Shown here piece after piece: positions 8,279-16,413 of a stretch of 64,000 bases of DNA. The translations under genes were made by a program, and so were the position numbers. Numbering within the stretch: position 1 is the first letter of the stretch; every line of letters begins with the position of its first letter. The DNA comes from a bacterium HR17 (GTDB lineage: Bacteria; Armatimonadota; Fervidibacteria; Fervidibacterales; Fervidibacteraceae). Under the pieces are notes generated by a model. It searched no databases, was not told the DNA's origin, and worked only from the letters and a program-made list of their open reading frames with translations. The DNA is taken from the NCBI GenBank assembly GCA_002898575.1, contig BEHT01000005.1, forward strand, positions 1 to 64,000. Reading direction: 5' to 3'.

Positions 8279-9520
8279 TCAATAGCCGTGCACCGTTCCG
8301 TCAGCGCGCCGAATTTGTGGCATATAGGTCGGCACATACGGGAAGCGTTCTGCCAGAGCCTCGTTAAAGTCAACGCCCAAGCCCGGCGTTTCGTTGGGGT
8401 AAGCGTAACCGTCCCGCACCTCACAGGGCGTCGGAAACATGTCGCACAACACCGCAATGTTCCGAAAGTCCGTCCACTCCTGCACGCCGAAGTTGGGGAT
8501 GCTCATTTGCACATGCACCGCCGCCGCTTGGGAAATCGGACCCAAATCGGCAGCCCCGTGAAAGGCAGATTTAACCCCAAACGGTTCCGCCAACGCCATG
8601 ATTTTGCGGGCTTCCGTGATTCCGCCGACATGCAACGGGGCGATGCGGATGTAGTCAATCCAGCGGTTGATGAACAACGGCAGCACTTGCTCGCGGTCGC
8701 AAAAGATCTCACCGATGGCTAACGGCGTCGTCGTTTGCGAGCGGATGAACGCCAGCGCCTCTTTGTGTTCGGGCGAAACAGGGTCTTCAAGGAAAAAGAG
8801 CCGATACGGTTCCAACCGTTTCGCCAATTGTGCCGCTTCAATCGGTGACAATTGTTCGTGGACATCGTGCAGCAACTCCACTTCCATGCCCAACTCGCCG
8901 CGGAGATACTCAAAAAGTTGTGGCACCTCAATCAGGTAGCGGGTTGGCTCGTAATAAGTCGTGCCGGGCAACCCTTCCCGTTCAGGCGGCTCAAAACCCA
9001 ACTTGCCCGACCCTCCGTAACCGCCCATTTGTGCCCGCACGACCTTGTAGCCTTGCTCCAACCACTTGCGCACATTGTCCGCCACCTCTTTCGGGTCGCG
9101 CCCGTCCGCGTGCCGATAGACGAGCACACCTTTGCGACACGCTCCGCCCAGCAGTTGGTAAACGGGCATGTTCGCTAATTTGCCCTTGATGTCCCACAGC
9201 GCCATGTCAATGGCAGCGATGGCGGTCTTGAAAATCGGACCGCCCCGCCAGTAAGTTGCCCGATGTAAAAAGTGCCAAATGTCTTCAATGTTACGCGGGT
9301 CTTTGCCGACGAGCAACTCCTTCAAGTGGTTGAGCGCTGCGACGACTGCCAACTCGCTGGCGTGGAGTGTCCCTTCCCCGACCCCGTAAACACCCTCGTC
9401 CGTCAGCACCTTGACGACGACATAGTTCATCCCGCCCCGCCGATACAAATGCCCGATGCCCTCAAACTTTTCTGTCGCTGTCGGATTGACGACAAACACC
9501 CGCACCTCCGTGATTTTCAT
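8279..9520 (-). CDS. manD: Enolase-superfamily sugar-acid dehydratase, D-mannonate dehydratase (ManD/RspA) type
   Basis: ManD-type enzymes remove water from D-mannonate to give 2-keto-3-deoxygluconate, using Mg2+. The 413 residues have the enolase-superfamily layout: N-terminal cap domain, then a barrel with metal ligands in LLHDVHEQLSP, LFFLEDPVSPE and LAIGEIFCD, and a C-terminal SAFHGAADLGPIS. KITEVRVFVV is a typical N-terminus. I start at ATG 9520, which has a GGAGGTGG-like site; a longer reading to 9709 is not protein-like. Substrate range in this subgroup varies (mannonate, gluconate or little activity), so the sugar acid is uncertain. It leads the transcription order with the FGGY kinase and zwf. 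Confidence 0.88.
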   Translation of the reverse strand: MKITEVRVFVVNPTATEKFEGIGHLYRRGGMNYVVVKVLTDEGVYGVGEGTLHASELAVVAALNHLKELLVGKDPRNIEDIWHFLHRATYWRGGPIFKTAIAAIDMALWDIKGKLANMPVYQLLGGACRKGVLVYRHADGRDPKEVADNVRKWLEQGYKVVRAQMGGYGGSGKLGFEPPEREGLPGTTYYEPTRYLIEVPQLFEYLRGELGMEVELLHDVHEQLSPIEAAQLAKRLEPYRLFFLEDPVSPEHKEALAFIRSQTTTPLAIGEIFCDREQVLPLFINRWIDYIRIAPLHVGGITEARKIMALAEPFGVKSAFHGAADLGPISQAAAVHVQMSIPNFGVQEWTDFRNIAVLCDMFPTPCEVRDGYAYPNETPGLGVDFNEALAERFPYVPTYMPQIRRADGTVHGY

Positions 9521-9689
9521 CGCGCGTCCACCTCCGCACAGCAAGTGTAGCATGGTGACGAGAGGGCAATACCTCGGGCTGCTGGGAATCAAACATGGGC
9601 GGGATGTGGTGCGGCAAACGGCGATCACCGCAGGGGCGCAGCAACGCTGTGCCCTGATGGGGGCACACCCAAAAGCCGTTTCGCTTTCC

Positions 9690-10130
9690 TCAATCCAGCA
9701 GTGCCGCAAGGAAATCCGCCACTTGCTCCACCGTCACCAAAAATTGCGTCGGCTGGCGCTGCCCTCGGTCGCCGAGGCGTAACCGCTGGACGGTTAGCGT
9801 GGTGCTCGTTTCGTCAGCGCGCAGTTGCCCTTCCCAATAAGCGTCGCGGGAGATAGGTGAGCGAAAAAGGGCGCGCTTTTCCGTTTCGTCGTTTTCCACC
9901 AACGCCACCGCCCGATGGAGGATTTGCAAGGCGTTTTCGCAGCGGCGCAGCGTTTCCTGCCAATCAGTAGAAGGTTGCCATTGCACCGTCACTTGTTCGG
10001 CGGCACAGGAAAACTCGTCGTGCGCTCGCGCCGCTATGCGGATGAGAGCGTTTTCCGCGTTAGCGCACGGCGTCGCCTCCCCGCGTTGCAAAGCGTCCCA
10101 AAGGCAATGCGCCAATGAAATGGCGCTCAT
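9690..10130 (-). CDS. Unknown protein, last gene of the prkA-spoVR operon
   Basis: This 146-residue protein has no domain I recognise. It is helical and charged, has a central WQPSTDWQETLRRCENAL segment, and ends in FLVTVEQVADFLAALLD. No signal peptide or membrane segment is seen, so it should be cytoplasmic. I start at ATG 10130, six bases after GGAGGTGA; a TTG start overlapping spoVR is possible. It follows spoVR by 23 bases and is probably co-expressed with the stress operon. Confidence 0.7.
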   Translation of the reverse strand: MSAISLAHCLWDALQRGEATPCANAENALIRIAARAHDEFSCAAEQVTVQWQPSTDWQETLRRCENALQILHRAVALVENDETEKRALFRSPISRDAYWEGQLRADETSTTLTVQRLRLGDRGQRQPTQFLVTVEQVADFLAALLD

Positions 10131-10153
10131 CGTCGTCACCTCCGTTGAAGTGC

Positions 10154-11638
10154 TCAAAGCACTTCCTCTTGGACGCGGTCACGGTCCAAGACACTCAACC
10201 TCACCCGCCGCCCATTTTTGACCGTCTCCAAATGCACGGGGCGCTTCCAAAGGGCATGGATGTTTTTGAGCGTCTCCGCCGCAAAGTCCCAGCGCAAATC
10301 CACACCCTCATGCTGGTGCCACAGGTAAAGTTCGCCCCGGTTGCGATAGTTGCCGTCCGCGACCCAGATGATAGGGCGCCCGCAGTTGGTCAGCAAGAAC
10401 AGCAGTTTTTTCTTGACCGTTTCAAACTGACGGCTGCTGATTTCGTAGGCGCCTGTGTAGCGGTTGAAATCGTAAGTGAACAGTTTGTGCTTGCGGACGA
10501 ACTCTTCCGTCAGGAAGGTGTCGATGAAGGTGACATCGTTGTGGACGCGCCGCACCTCAAACAACTTCGCCATGCCCAGCCCTAAGTTTTTGTCCCACGC
10601 CTCTTTCAGCGCCAAGTCGTCGCATTCCTCGTATTCCTTGCCGAACCGCCCTTTGTCCCATCGCTCCTTGATGTCCCGCAGCAACTCCAAGCCCAGTTTG
10701 TAAGGGTTGAGCATGCCCGGCGCCGCTGCCGTCACCGCTGCGTGGCGGTCAGCGTAGTCAATCACTTCATCGTCCTTCAGCACGCGCTCCGTCATGATTT
10801 TGCTGTGCCAGAACGACGCCCAGCCTTCGTTCAGGATTTTTGTCATCATCTGCGGGGCGAAATAGTAACTTTCCTCGCGGACCATCGCCAAGATGTCCCG
10901 CTGCCACTCTTCAAGGGGGGCGTGTCGGATGAGAAAGAGCAGCAAATCTTTTTCGGGTCGGGGCGGGAACCTGCGCCGTTCCTGCTTTTTGCGCTGGCGG
11001 ATGCGCCGCAACTCCTCCAAAAACTCGGGCGGGTTGACCCACTTGTCCAAGTAGGACTTGCTGGGTAACTTGGGCACGGTCAAGACAGGCGCTTCAGGGT
11101 CTTCACCGTCTTCCGCTTCAGGTGCATACCGCTTCACATACGCTGCATGGTAGTCAATCATGTCCTCAATGGACAGGCACAGGTCAATGAAACTTTCCAC
11201 CCGTTCCTCCCCGTAGCGCTCAATGTAGCGCTGGATGCGGACGGCGTGATTCGCCATCTCGTCCAACATCTTGCGGTTGGTGTGGGCAAACCATTGGTTG
11301 TTTTTGAAAAAGTCGGCATGCGCATACACATGCGCCATGACCATCTTGTGCTCTAACAGCGTGTTGCTGGACAGTAAGTAAGCGTAGCATGGGTCGTTGT
11401 TGATGACCATCTCATGGATGATTTGCAAGCCGTAAGCGTAACTCTTGCGGATGCGCTCATACTCCATCCCCCAACGCCAGTGCGGGTAGCGGACGGGAAA
11501 ACCCGTGTAAGCAGCCAGTTGGTTCATCTGCTTGTAACTGACCAACTCAAAGACGACGGGGAAAAAGTCCAGCCCGTAATCGCGGGCGACCGCCTCTATC
11601 TCTGCGCGCACTTGTTCCAGTTCCGGTGGCAGGCTCAT
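10154..11638 (-). CDS. spoVR: SpoVR family protein
   Basis: SpoVR/YcgB proteins occur with PrkA and YhbH/YeaH in many bacteria that do not sporulate. In Bacillus the family affects spore cortex; elsewhere it belongs to a stress or stationary-phase system of unknown biochemistry. The 494 residues show the family pattern: DYGLDFFPVVFELVSY, GFPVRYPHWRWGMEYER, YAYLLSSNTLLEHKMVMAHVYAHADFFKNN and EGWASFWHSKIM. I start at ATG 11638, six bases after AAGGGTG; an ATG at 11644 is the alternative. It is separated from yhbH by a MITE-like element and a small damaged gene. Confidence 0.95.
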   Translation of the reverse strand: MSLPPELEQVRAEIEAVARDYGLDFFPVVFELVSYKQMNQLAAYTGFPVRYPHWRWGMEYERIRKSYAYGLQIIHEMVINNDPCYAYLLSSNTLLEHKMVMAHVYAHADFFKNNQWFAHTNRKMLDEMANHAVRIQRYIERYGEERVESFIDLCLSIEDMIDYHAAYVKRYAPEAEDGEDPEAPVLTVPKLPSKSYLDKWVNPPEFLEELRRIRQRKKQERRRFPPRPEKDLLLFLIRHAPLEEWQRDILAMVREESYYFAPQMMTKILNEGWASFWHSKIMTERVLKDDEVIDYADRHAAVTAAAPGMLNPYKLGLELLRDIKERWDKGRFGKEYEECDDLALKEAWDKNLGLGMAKLFEVRRVHNDVTFIDTFLTEEFVRKHKLFTYDFNRYTGAYEISSRQFETVKKKLLFLLTNCGRPIIWVADGNYRNRGELYLWHQHEGVDLRWDFAAETLKNIHALWKRPVHLETVKNGRRVRLSVLDRDRVQEEVL

Positions 11639-11751
11639 AACCATCACCCTTCTTAAGGTGAGATTAACTGTTTTCGCTTCCCTTCCCCAATGCGCTGCAC
11701 TTGCTGGGTGCGCTTTCAGGCAACTTGAGCGTCAAAGGTCTCGCAAGGTGC

Positions 11752-12035
11752 TGCTTCGTTGAATTTTTCCTTTCATGCCTCGGAGGGCGCATCTTTTGAC
11801 GCGCCGATTTTTTCGGCGGCTCAAGAGAGCCGCCCTCCGAGCAAGGCTTCAACCTTCGGAGGGCGCGTCTCCCGACGCGCCGCTTTTTCTCTTCGGCGGC
11901 TCAAAAGAGCCGCCCTCCGAGCAAGGCTTCAACCTTCGGAGGGCGCATCTCCCGATGCGCCGCTTTTTCTCTTCGGCGGCTCAGAGAGCCGCCCTCCGAA
12001 CAAACCCCATTAAACCCCGTTATTCAACGCAGCAG
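11752..12035. mobile_element. MITE-like element A (284 bp, three palindromic modules)
   Basis: The left end reads TGCTTCGTTGAATTTTTCC. The right end, read inward, is CTGCTGCGTTGAATAACGG. These match the two ends of element B at 13739-13871. It is flanked by CAAGGTGC (11744-11751) and TAAGGCGC (12036-12043), which agree at 6 of 8 bases, as expected of an ageing target duplication. Inside are three copies of an approximately 57-bp palindromic module, separated by GAGCAAGGCTTCAACCTT. It holds no gene, so a transposase would have to act in trans. It inserted into the 3' end of the small gene at 12020-12241. Confidence 0.75.
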
Positions 12036-12241
12036 TAAGGCGCCGTTCCCGCTAGGTCCGGGGAGCAGGTGCGCAAGTTATCTTCTGTCAACGGTTTGCC
12101 TATCGCCGCCAAATCAGCGGGCGCCTCGGCATTGGAGGCGACCACTAAGTCAATGTCGCCGTCGGGTTTAGCGTTTCCTTGAACCCTTATGTGATGCCGC
12201 CACTCCTCGCCTCTGATGGCAAGGGGCATAGTCACTGGCAT
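12020..12241 (-). pseudogene. Small gene cut short by MITE A
   Basis: The 73 residues contain RVQGNAKPDGDIDLVV, faintly like the metal-binding region of small nucleotidyltransferases, but the rest does not support that family. The last residues, YCCVE, and the stop are encoded by the end of element A. If the element and one 8-bp target copy are removed, the frame runs on in the flank below 11744 and ends GTAPYETFDAQVA, a natural-looking C-terminus of 76 residues in all. An AAGGTG site precedes the ATG. It follows yhbH by 29 bases in the operon. Function is unknown. Confidence 0.5.
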
Positions 12242-12270
12242 TGGTGTTCACCTTGATCGTCCATGGGCGG

Positions 12271-13437
12271 TCACGAGCGCCGTCGTCGGGGCGGGCGGTG
12301 TCGGGCGCCTTTATCGTTGTCAGGGCGTTTACCCAACAAATCGCGGATGGCATCCAAGATGTAATCCTTGCTGCGGATGTCTGCCAAGCGGAGGTTGTCA
12401 AATTCGTCCTCAAACTCGTCGGCGAGGTCGTAGAGAAACCGTCCCGTCCCCCAATGGCTGTAAACCTGCCCATAGCCGAACAAGTTAACTTGTGGGAGCA
12501 ACTTTTCGCCCAAAACAGTAAAGGCATCGGCATCGTCCTCTTCCCAGTTGTCGCCGTCGCTAAAATGGAAAGCGTAAATGTTCCACTCGGTCGGAGGGTA
12601 GTGCTCCTCTATCAACTTGGCGCACAGTTTGTAAGCGGACGAAATTTTTGTCCCACCGCTTTCACGCAGCCGATAGAACAACTCCTCAGGCACCTCACGG
12701 GCGGCGGCGTCGTGAACGATGTAATGGCGCTCCACACCTTGGTAATGGCGCTGCACCCACTGGTCAATCCAGAAGGCGGTGATGCGCACGATTTCCTTTT
12801 GCTCATCGCCCATGCTGCCCGACACATCCATCATGAAGAAGATGACGGCTTTGCTGTCAGGTTCTGGGACAAGTTCAAAACTGCGGTAGCGACGGTCTTC
12901 GCGGATGGGCACGATTTGCGGGTCGTCAGGCGTGTAAGTGCCACTAAGGATCTGGCGTTTCAATGCCTCACGGTAGGTGCGTTTGAAGTGCCGCAACGAT
13001 TCGGGACCGACGCGGCGGATGCTTTTGTAGCGGGGTTTAGTGGACACAACTTGCCCCGTGCTGCGCGGTTCCAAACGGGGCAACTCTAACTCCTCACCCA
13101 AAATTGCCACCAACTCGTCTAGCGCAATTTCTACCTCTACGGGGTGCAATCCCGGCAAAAAACCGGCGCCTTGTTGCCCTTCCCCTTCCTCGCCCTCCAG
13201 CCAAAGGATGTCACCTTCCTCACCTTCGCCTTGACCGACCCCCCCTGCGTCGCGCACGCGGTAGGTGAAGTGGGGCAGTTCCACTTGGGGCACAGGGATG
13301 GAGACAACCGTTTTTCCCTGTCGCCCGATCAACTCGGCGCTGGTGATGAATTTGCGCAAGTTTTGGCGGATCTTTCCCTTCACGATATCCCTGAAGCGAG
13401 CGACATCGCGTTCAATGCGGTCAACCATCTTGTCCAT
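12271..13437 (-). CDS. yhbH: YhbH/YeaH family protein (DUF444, von Willebrand factor A-like)
   Basis: DUF444 proteins are partners of PrkA and SpoVR in a widespread starvation and stress operon. The C-terminal part is a VWA-like domain with the MIDAS-type motif FFMMDVSGSMGDEQK, and later SAYKLCAKLIEEHYPP and YAFHFSDGDNWEEDD. The N-terminus IKGKIRQNL-like segment (DIVKGKIRQNLRKFITSAEL) matches the family start. I use ATG 13437 (MDKMVDRIER), which begins where the family begins, giving 388 residues; ATG 13527 would add 30 residues and has an equally weak ribosome site. Expected to act in the cytoplasm. Confidence 0.92.
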   Translation of the reverse strand: MDKMVDRIERDVARFRDIVKGKIRQNLRKFITSAELIGRQGKTVVSIPVPQVELPHFTYRVRDAGGVGQGEGEEGDILWLEGEEGEGQQGAGFLPGLHPVEVEIALDELVAILGEELELPRLEPRSTGQVVSTKPRYKSIRRVGPESLRHFKRTYREALKRQILSGTYTPDDPQIVPIREDRRYRSFELVPEPDSKAVIFFMMDVSGSMGDEQKEIVRITAFWIDQWVQRHYQGVERHYIVHDAAAREVPEELFYRLRESGGTKISSAYKLCAKLIEEHYPPTEWNIYAFHFSDGDNWEEDDADAFTVLGEKLLPQVNLFGYGQVYSHWGTGRFLYDLADEFEDEFDNLRLADIRSKDYILDAIRDLLGKRPDNDKGARHRPPRRRRS

Positions 13438-13510
13438 CCCGCCCGCACCCGCGGGCACTTGCTGCCCATCGGTCGGTTGTTGGTTCAAGGTGTTTCGCCT
13501 CCGGGCAAGT

Positions 13511-13978
13511 TTAAGGCGCGCCTGCATAACCCCCGGTCCTGTTCCAAACACTCGTCGGGAAAATACAAGCCCCCTTGCCAAAGCCTTCAGCCACGGCTGG
13601 GAGCAGCACACTGAAATACCCTTTTTGCGTGATGTTTACGACGAACCGGTTGTGTTTCAAGGGAACGCCCAGCCGTTGCGAAAAGGGGCAAGGGTGAACT
13701 TCTAACCTTGTGCCCAAAACTTCACGGAGCGTTGCGCCTTGCTGCGTTGAATAATGGTGGTTGGTCGGAGGGCGGCTCTCCTGAGCCGCCGAAAAATGGC
13801 ATGAACATCGCAAGGGCGCGTCAGGAGACACGCCCTCTAAAGCGCTGCCGAAAAGAAAATTCAACAAAGCAGTTGCGCCCGTTTCTCGCCTCTTGGCTTC
13901 CTCCACCTGCCGCATCACTTCAACGGCGTGCCACAATCGCTGCACGACTGCGGTTTGGGTCAGCGTTGTCGTTGCCAT
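13511..13978 (-). CDS. Unknown protein between prkA and yhbH, carrying an in-frame MITE insertion
   Basis: The gene starts at ATG 13978, eight bases after GGAGG, and reads 155 residues. Residues 1 to about 35 form a helix (VVQRLWHAVEVMRQVEEAKR). Then 47 residues are translated from MITE B and its extra target copy. The rest (LREVLGTRLEVHPCPFSQRLG and on) is again protein-like. Without the insertion the protein would be 108 residues, with ...RRETGAT joined directly to LREVLG.... No family is recognised. Its 3' end overlaps the possible long 5' end of yhbH. Whether the present product is functional cannot be told. Confidence 0.6.
   Translation of the reverse strand: MATTTLTQTAVVQRLWHAVEVMRQVEEAKRRETGATALLNFLFGSALEGVSPDAPLRCSCHFSAAQESRPPTNHHYSTQQGATLREVLGTRLEVHPCPFSQRLGVPLKHNRFVVNITQKGYFSVLLPAVAEGFGKGACIFPTSVWNRTGGYAGAP
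13739..13871. mobile_element. MITE-like element B (133 bp) with perfect 8-bp target duplication
   Basis: It is flanked on both sides by GTTGCGCC (13731-13738 and 13872-13879). The left end reads TTGCTGCGTTGAATAATGG; the right end, read inward, is TGCTTTGTTGAATTTTC. The ends are imperfect inverted repeats of each other and match those of element A. It holds a single palindromic module. Element plus one target copy is 141 bp, exactly 47 codons, so the host frame stays open. Confidence 0.85.
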
Positions 13979-14084
13979 GCAAAGCGCCTCCAAAGTTTAC
14001 TTGGGCGCGTTCCGACCAGACGCACGGTCGGGCGCTTCCGCTGCAAACGCCAATCATATCAGGGACAAGCGGAGACAGCGCCCG

Positions 14085-16190
14085 TCAGCGACGCGCTTCC
14101 TCGCGGTCTTTAATGTCGCCGCGCGCAAAGATGCTGGCGACATAAGTCAACACATCGGTCGCGCACACTTCGCAGTAGCCGTAGTCGCGGATGAGTCTTG
14201 CCTTGATGACATCAATCTTTTCCTGCGTCTCTTTGTCCACGACGCCCGTGGCGATAGCGCTCAAGCGGATGGAATCTTTTTGGTCTTCAAAGAGTTTCAG
14301 TTCCAACGCGCGCAGCAACCGTTCGTTGCTCTTGTAGTCAAACTGTTTGCCTTCTAGGGCAAGGCTGGCGATGTAGTTCATGATTTCGCGCCGAAAGTCA
14401 TCCTTGCGCGATTCGGGAATGTCAATTTTCTCCTCAATGGAGCGCATCAAGCGTTCATCGGGTTCTTCCAATTCGCCCGTGTAACGGTTGCGGACTTTTT
14501 CTCCACGCACATATGCCTTGACATTCTCAATGTAGTTTTGGCACAGGCGCTTGAGGGCTTCCTCGTCGGCGGTGATGGCGCGGCGGACTTCGTTTTTGAT
14601 GATTTCCTCGTATTCCTGTCGCACGACGGCGAGCAGCTCACGGTAACGCTTGCGCTGCTCCTCGCTGCTGACGAGGGAGTAGTGGTCCAGCCCTTCGTCC
14701 AGTTCTTTCATGACCATGAAGGGGTTAACGCAGTGGGGGTTGTCCTCGTTGACGAGCGCGTTGGAGATTTTGTCCATGATGTAGCGGGGAGAGATGCCGA
14801 ACATCCCCTCGCGGGGGGCTTCTTCGCGCAGTTCCAACACATGGTCTTCAGTGAACCCAGGTAACGCTTTGCCGTCGTAGAGTTTCAACTTTTGCATCAG
14901 CGTCAGGTGGAACTTTTTGGGCTCTTCCAAACGCGTTAAGATCGCCCACATCGCCGCAATTTCCAGCGTGTGGGGGGCGATGTGCTTGTTGCGCACCCGC
15001 TTGGGGTTGAAGAACTTCTCGTAAATCTTGACCTCGTCGCTCAACCGCAGCACGTATGGGATGTCCACCTTGATCGTGCGGTCGCGGAGGGCTTCCATGT
15101 ATTCGTTCTTTTGCAGTTTGCGGTACTCCGGTTCGTTGGTGTGGGCGACGATGACCTCATCAATATCGGTTTGCGCGAACTTTTTGGGTTTGATGACATG
15201 CTCTTGCGATGCGCCCAGCAGGTCGTAAAGGAACGCAACTTCCAATTTGAGCATCTCAATGAACTCAATGAGCCCACGGTTGGCGACGCAAAATTCACCG
15301 TCAAAACGGAAGGCGCGGGGGTCGCTGTCTGAACCGTAAATGGCGATGAGGCGGTAATCAATGTCGCCCGTCAACTCCGTGCTATCTTGGTTTTTTTCGT
15401 CTTTCGGTTGGAAAGTGCCGATGCCGACGCGGTCTTTTTCGCTAAAGACGACGCGGCGGACTTTGACGTGATTTTCCACGACCTGACGCCAATCGCCTTG
15501 GTATTTGCGCAGGAACTCGCGGAAGTAGAAACGGCAAAGGGGGCACAGGTCGCCTTCTACCCAAATTTGTTCGTCTTCCGCCTTACCCTCATTGAGGCGT
15601 TCCAAAAACTGGTGGCGTGTCTCTGCGGGGATAAGTTTCAGCGGCTCTTCGTTCAGCGGGCACGGTGTCACCGTGCCGTCTTCCAACACCCAACTGAACG
15701 AATAGAGTGCCCCTTCGGGGAGGCGACTGTAATATTCCAACCCTTTTTTGAGCAAACGCACGATCGTGCTCTTGGAACTGCCGACGGGTCCGTGCAGCAA
15801 AATGATGCGCCGTTCCGTGCCGTAACGGCGTGCCGCAGACTTGAAGATGTTTACCAGTGTCATCAACTGCGGGTCCAAGCCGAAAATGGCGTCTTCGCCG
15901 TTGCCAATGGGGTCGTCAAAGAAACGGTAGTGGATGAGTTTTTGTCTGTGGTGGGTGTATTCGGAGTAGCCGAAGTGCAAAATCATGTCGTAGACGCGCT
16001 GGTAAGCGCTGCGGGCGACTTTGGGGTTGCGGATGACGATTTCCAAATAATCGGAAAAAGAGCCTTCCCAGTGATACTCACGGTATCGTTGGGCGTCATG
16101 GGACGCCGCCAGTTCTTCGAGGAGTCGCTTACCCACCGCCCCATCGCCAAATTGTTGTGTGGCAAGCGTCGTCGCCTGTCGTTCCTGCAT
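14085..16190 (-). CDS. prkA: PrkA family serine protein kinase
   Basis: PrkA combines an AAA+ core with a kinase-like C-terminal domain and heads the prkA-yeaH-ycgB stress operon. From ATG 16190 the protein has 701 residues. The Walker A motif GPVGSSKST lies at about 134-142, followed by [11 protein letters not shown], a CPLC pair near 220, [23 protein letters not shown] and [13 protein letters not shown], all typical of the family. A longer reading to 16358 is not supported; the ATG used has a GGGGGCG site. A near-consensus promoter lies 130-170 bases upstream. Order after it: small unknown gene, yhbH, small damaged gene, spoVR, unknown gene. Confidence 0.96.
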   Translation of the reverse strand: MQERQATTLATQQFGDGAVGKRLLEELAASHDAQRYREYHWEGSFSDYLEIVIRNPKVARSAYQRVYDMILHFGYSEYTHHRQKLIHYRFFDDPIGNGEDAIFGLDPQLMTLVNIFKSAARRYGTERRIILLHGPVGSSKSTIVRLLKKGLEYYSRLPEGALYSFSWVLEDGTVTPCPLNEEPLKLIPAETRHQFLERLNEGKAEDEQIWVEGDLCPLCRFYFREFLRKYQGDWRQVVENHVKVRRVVFSEKDRVGIGTFQPKDEKNQDSTELTGDIDYRLIAIYGSDSDPRAFRFDGEFCVANRGLIEFIEMLKLEVAFLYDLLGASQEHVIKPKKFAQTDIDEVIVAHTNEPEYRKLQKNEYMEALRDRTIKVDIPYVLRLSDEVKIYEKFFNPKRVRNKHIAPHTLEIAAMWAILTRLEEPKKFHLTLMQKLKLYDGKALPGFTEDHVLELREEAPREGMFGISPRYIMDKISNALVNEDNPHCVNPFMVMKELDEGLDHYSLVSSEEQRKRYRELLAVVRQEYEEIIKNEVRRAITADEEALKRLCQNYIENVKAYVRGEKVRNRYTGELEEPDERLMRSIEEKIDIPESRKDDFRREIMNYIASLALEGKQFDYKSNERLLRALELKLFEDQKDSIRLSAIATGVVDKETQEKIDVIKARLIRDYGYCEVCATDVLTYVASIFARGDIKDREEARR

Positions 16191-16329
16191 AATGTGAACG
16201 CCCCCTTTGGGGTAAAAAATTTTTCCCCACCGTTGCTGATTTTCGGTTGGGGACATGCGGTTCTTGAGGGAGCCTTCGGCGCTTGCCGCCACGCTACCGC
16301 AACCTTGTGAAGGTGCATCGGCACCCGCT

Positions 16330-16381
16330 ATTTTAGACACAACGACGACCGATGTCAATGGCTCACGCCATCGGTTGACAT
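16330..16381 (-). promoter_or_regulatory. Promoter of the prkA operon, with overlapping dyad
   Basis: Read on the minus strand, TTGACA (16353-16358), a 17-base spacer and TAAAAT (16330-16335) make a near-consensus housekeeping promoter with a start near 16323. The -35 box is part of a dyad: ATGTCAA at 16352-16358 pairs with TTGACAT at 16375-16381, with an inner ATGGC/GCCAT pair around a TCAC loop. The dyad could be a repressor or activator site. Confidence 0.7.
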
Positions 16382-16413
16382 TTGTTGAACGACGATGCGA
16401 GGCGTCGCGACTT

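Noticed and set aside
9521-9709. N-terminal extension of the mannonate dehydratase-like protein
   Set aside because: The extra residues are Cys/Arg/Pro-rich and not protein-like; the ATG at 9520 has a good ribosome site and begins with the family's first strand.
12020-12241. MNT-type nucleotidyltransferase antitoxin
   Set aside because: Only NAKPDGDIDLVV recalls the family; the GS motif before it and the rest of the fold are missing, and no HEPN toxin partner is adjacent.
13438-13611. N-terminal extension of YhbH to a GTG at 13611
   Set aside because: It would overlap the neighbouring gene in another frame and has no convincing ribosome site; the family sequence begins near residue 59 of that reading.
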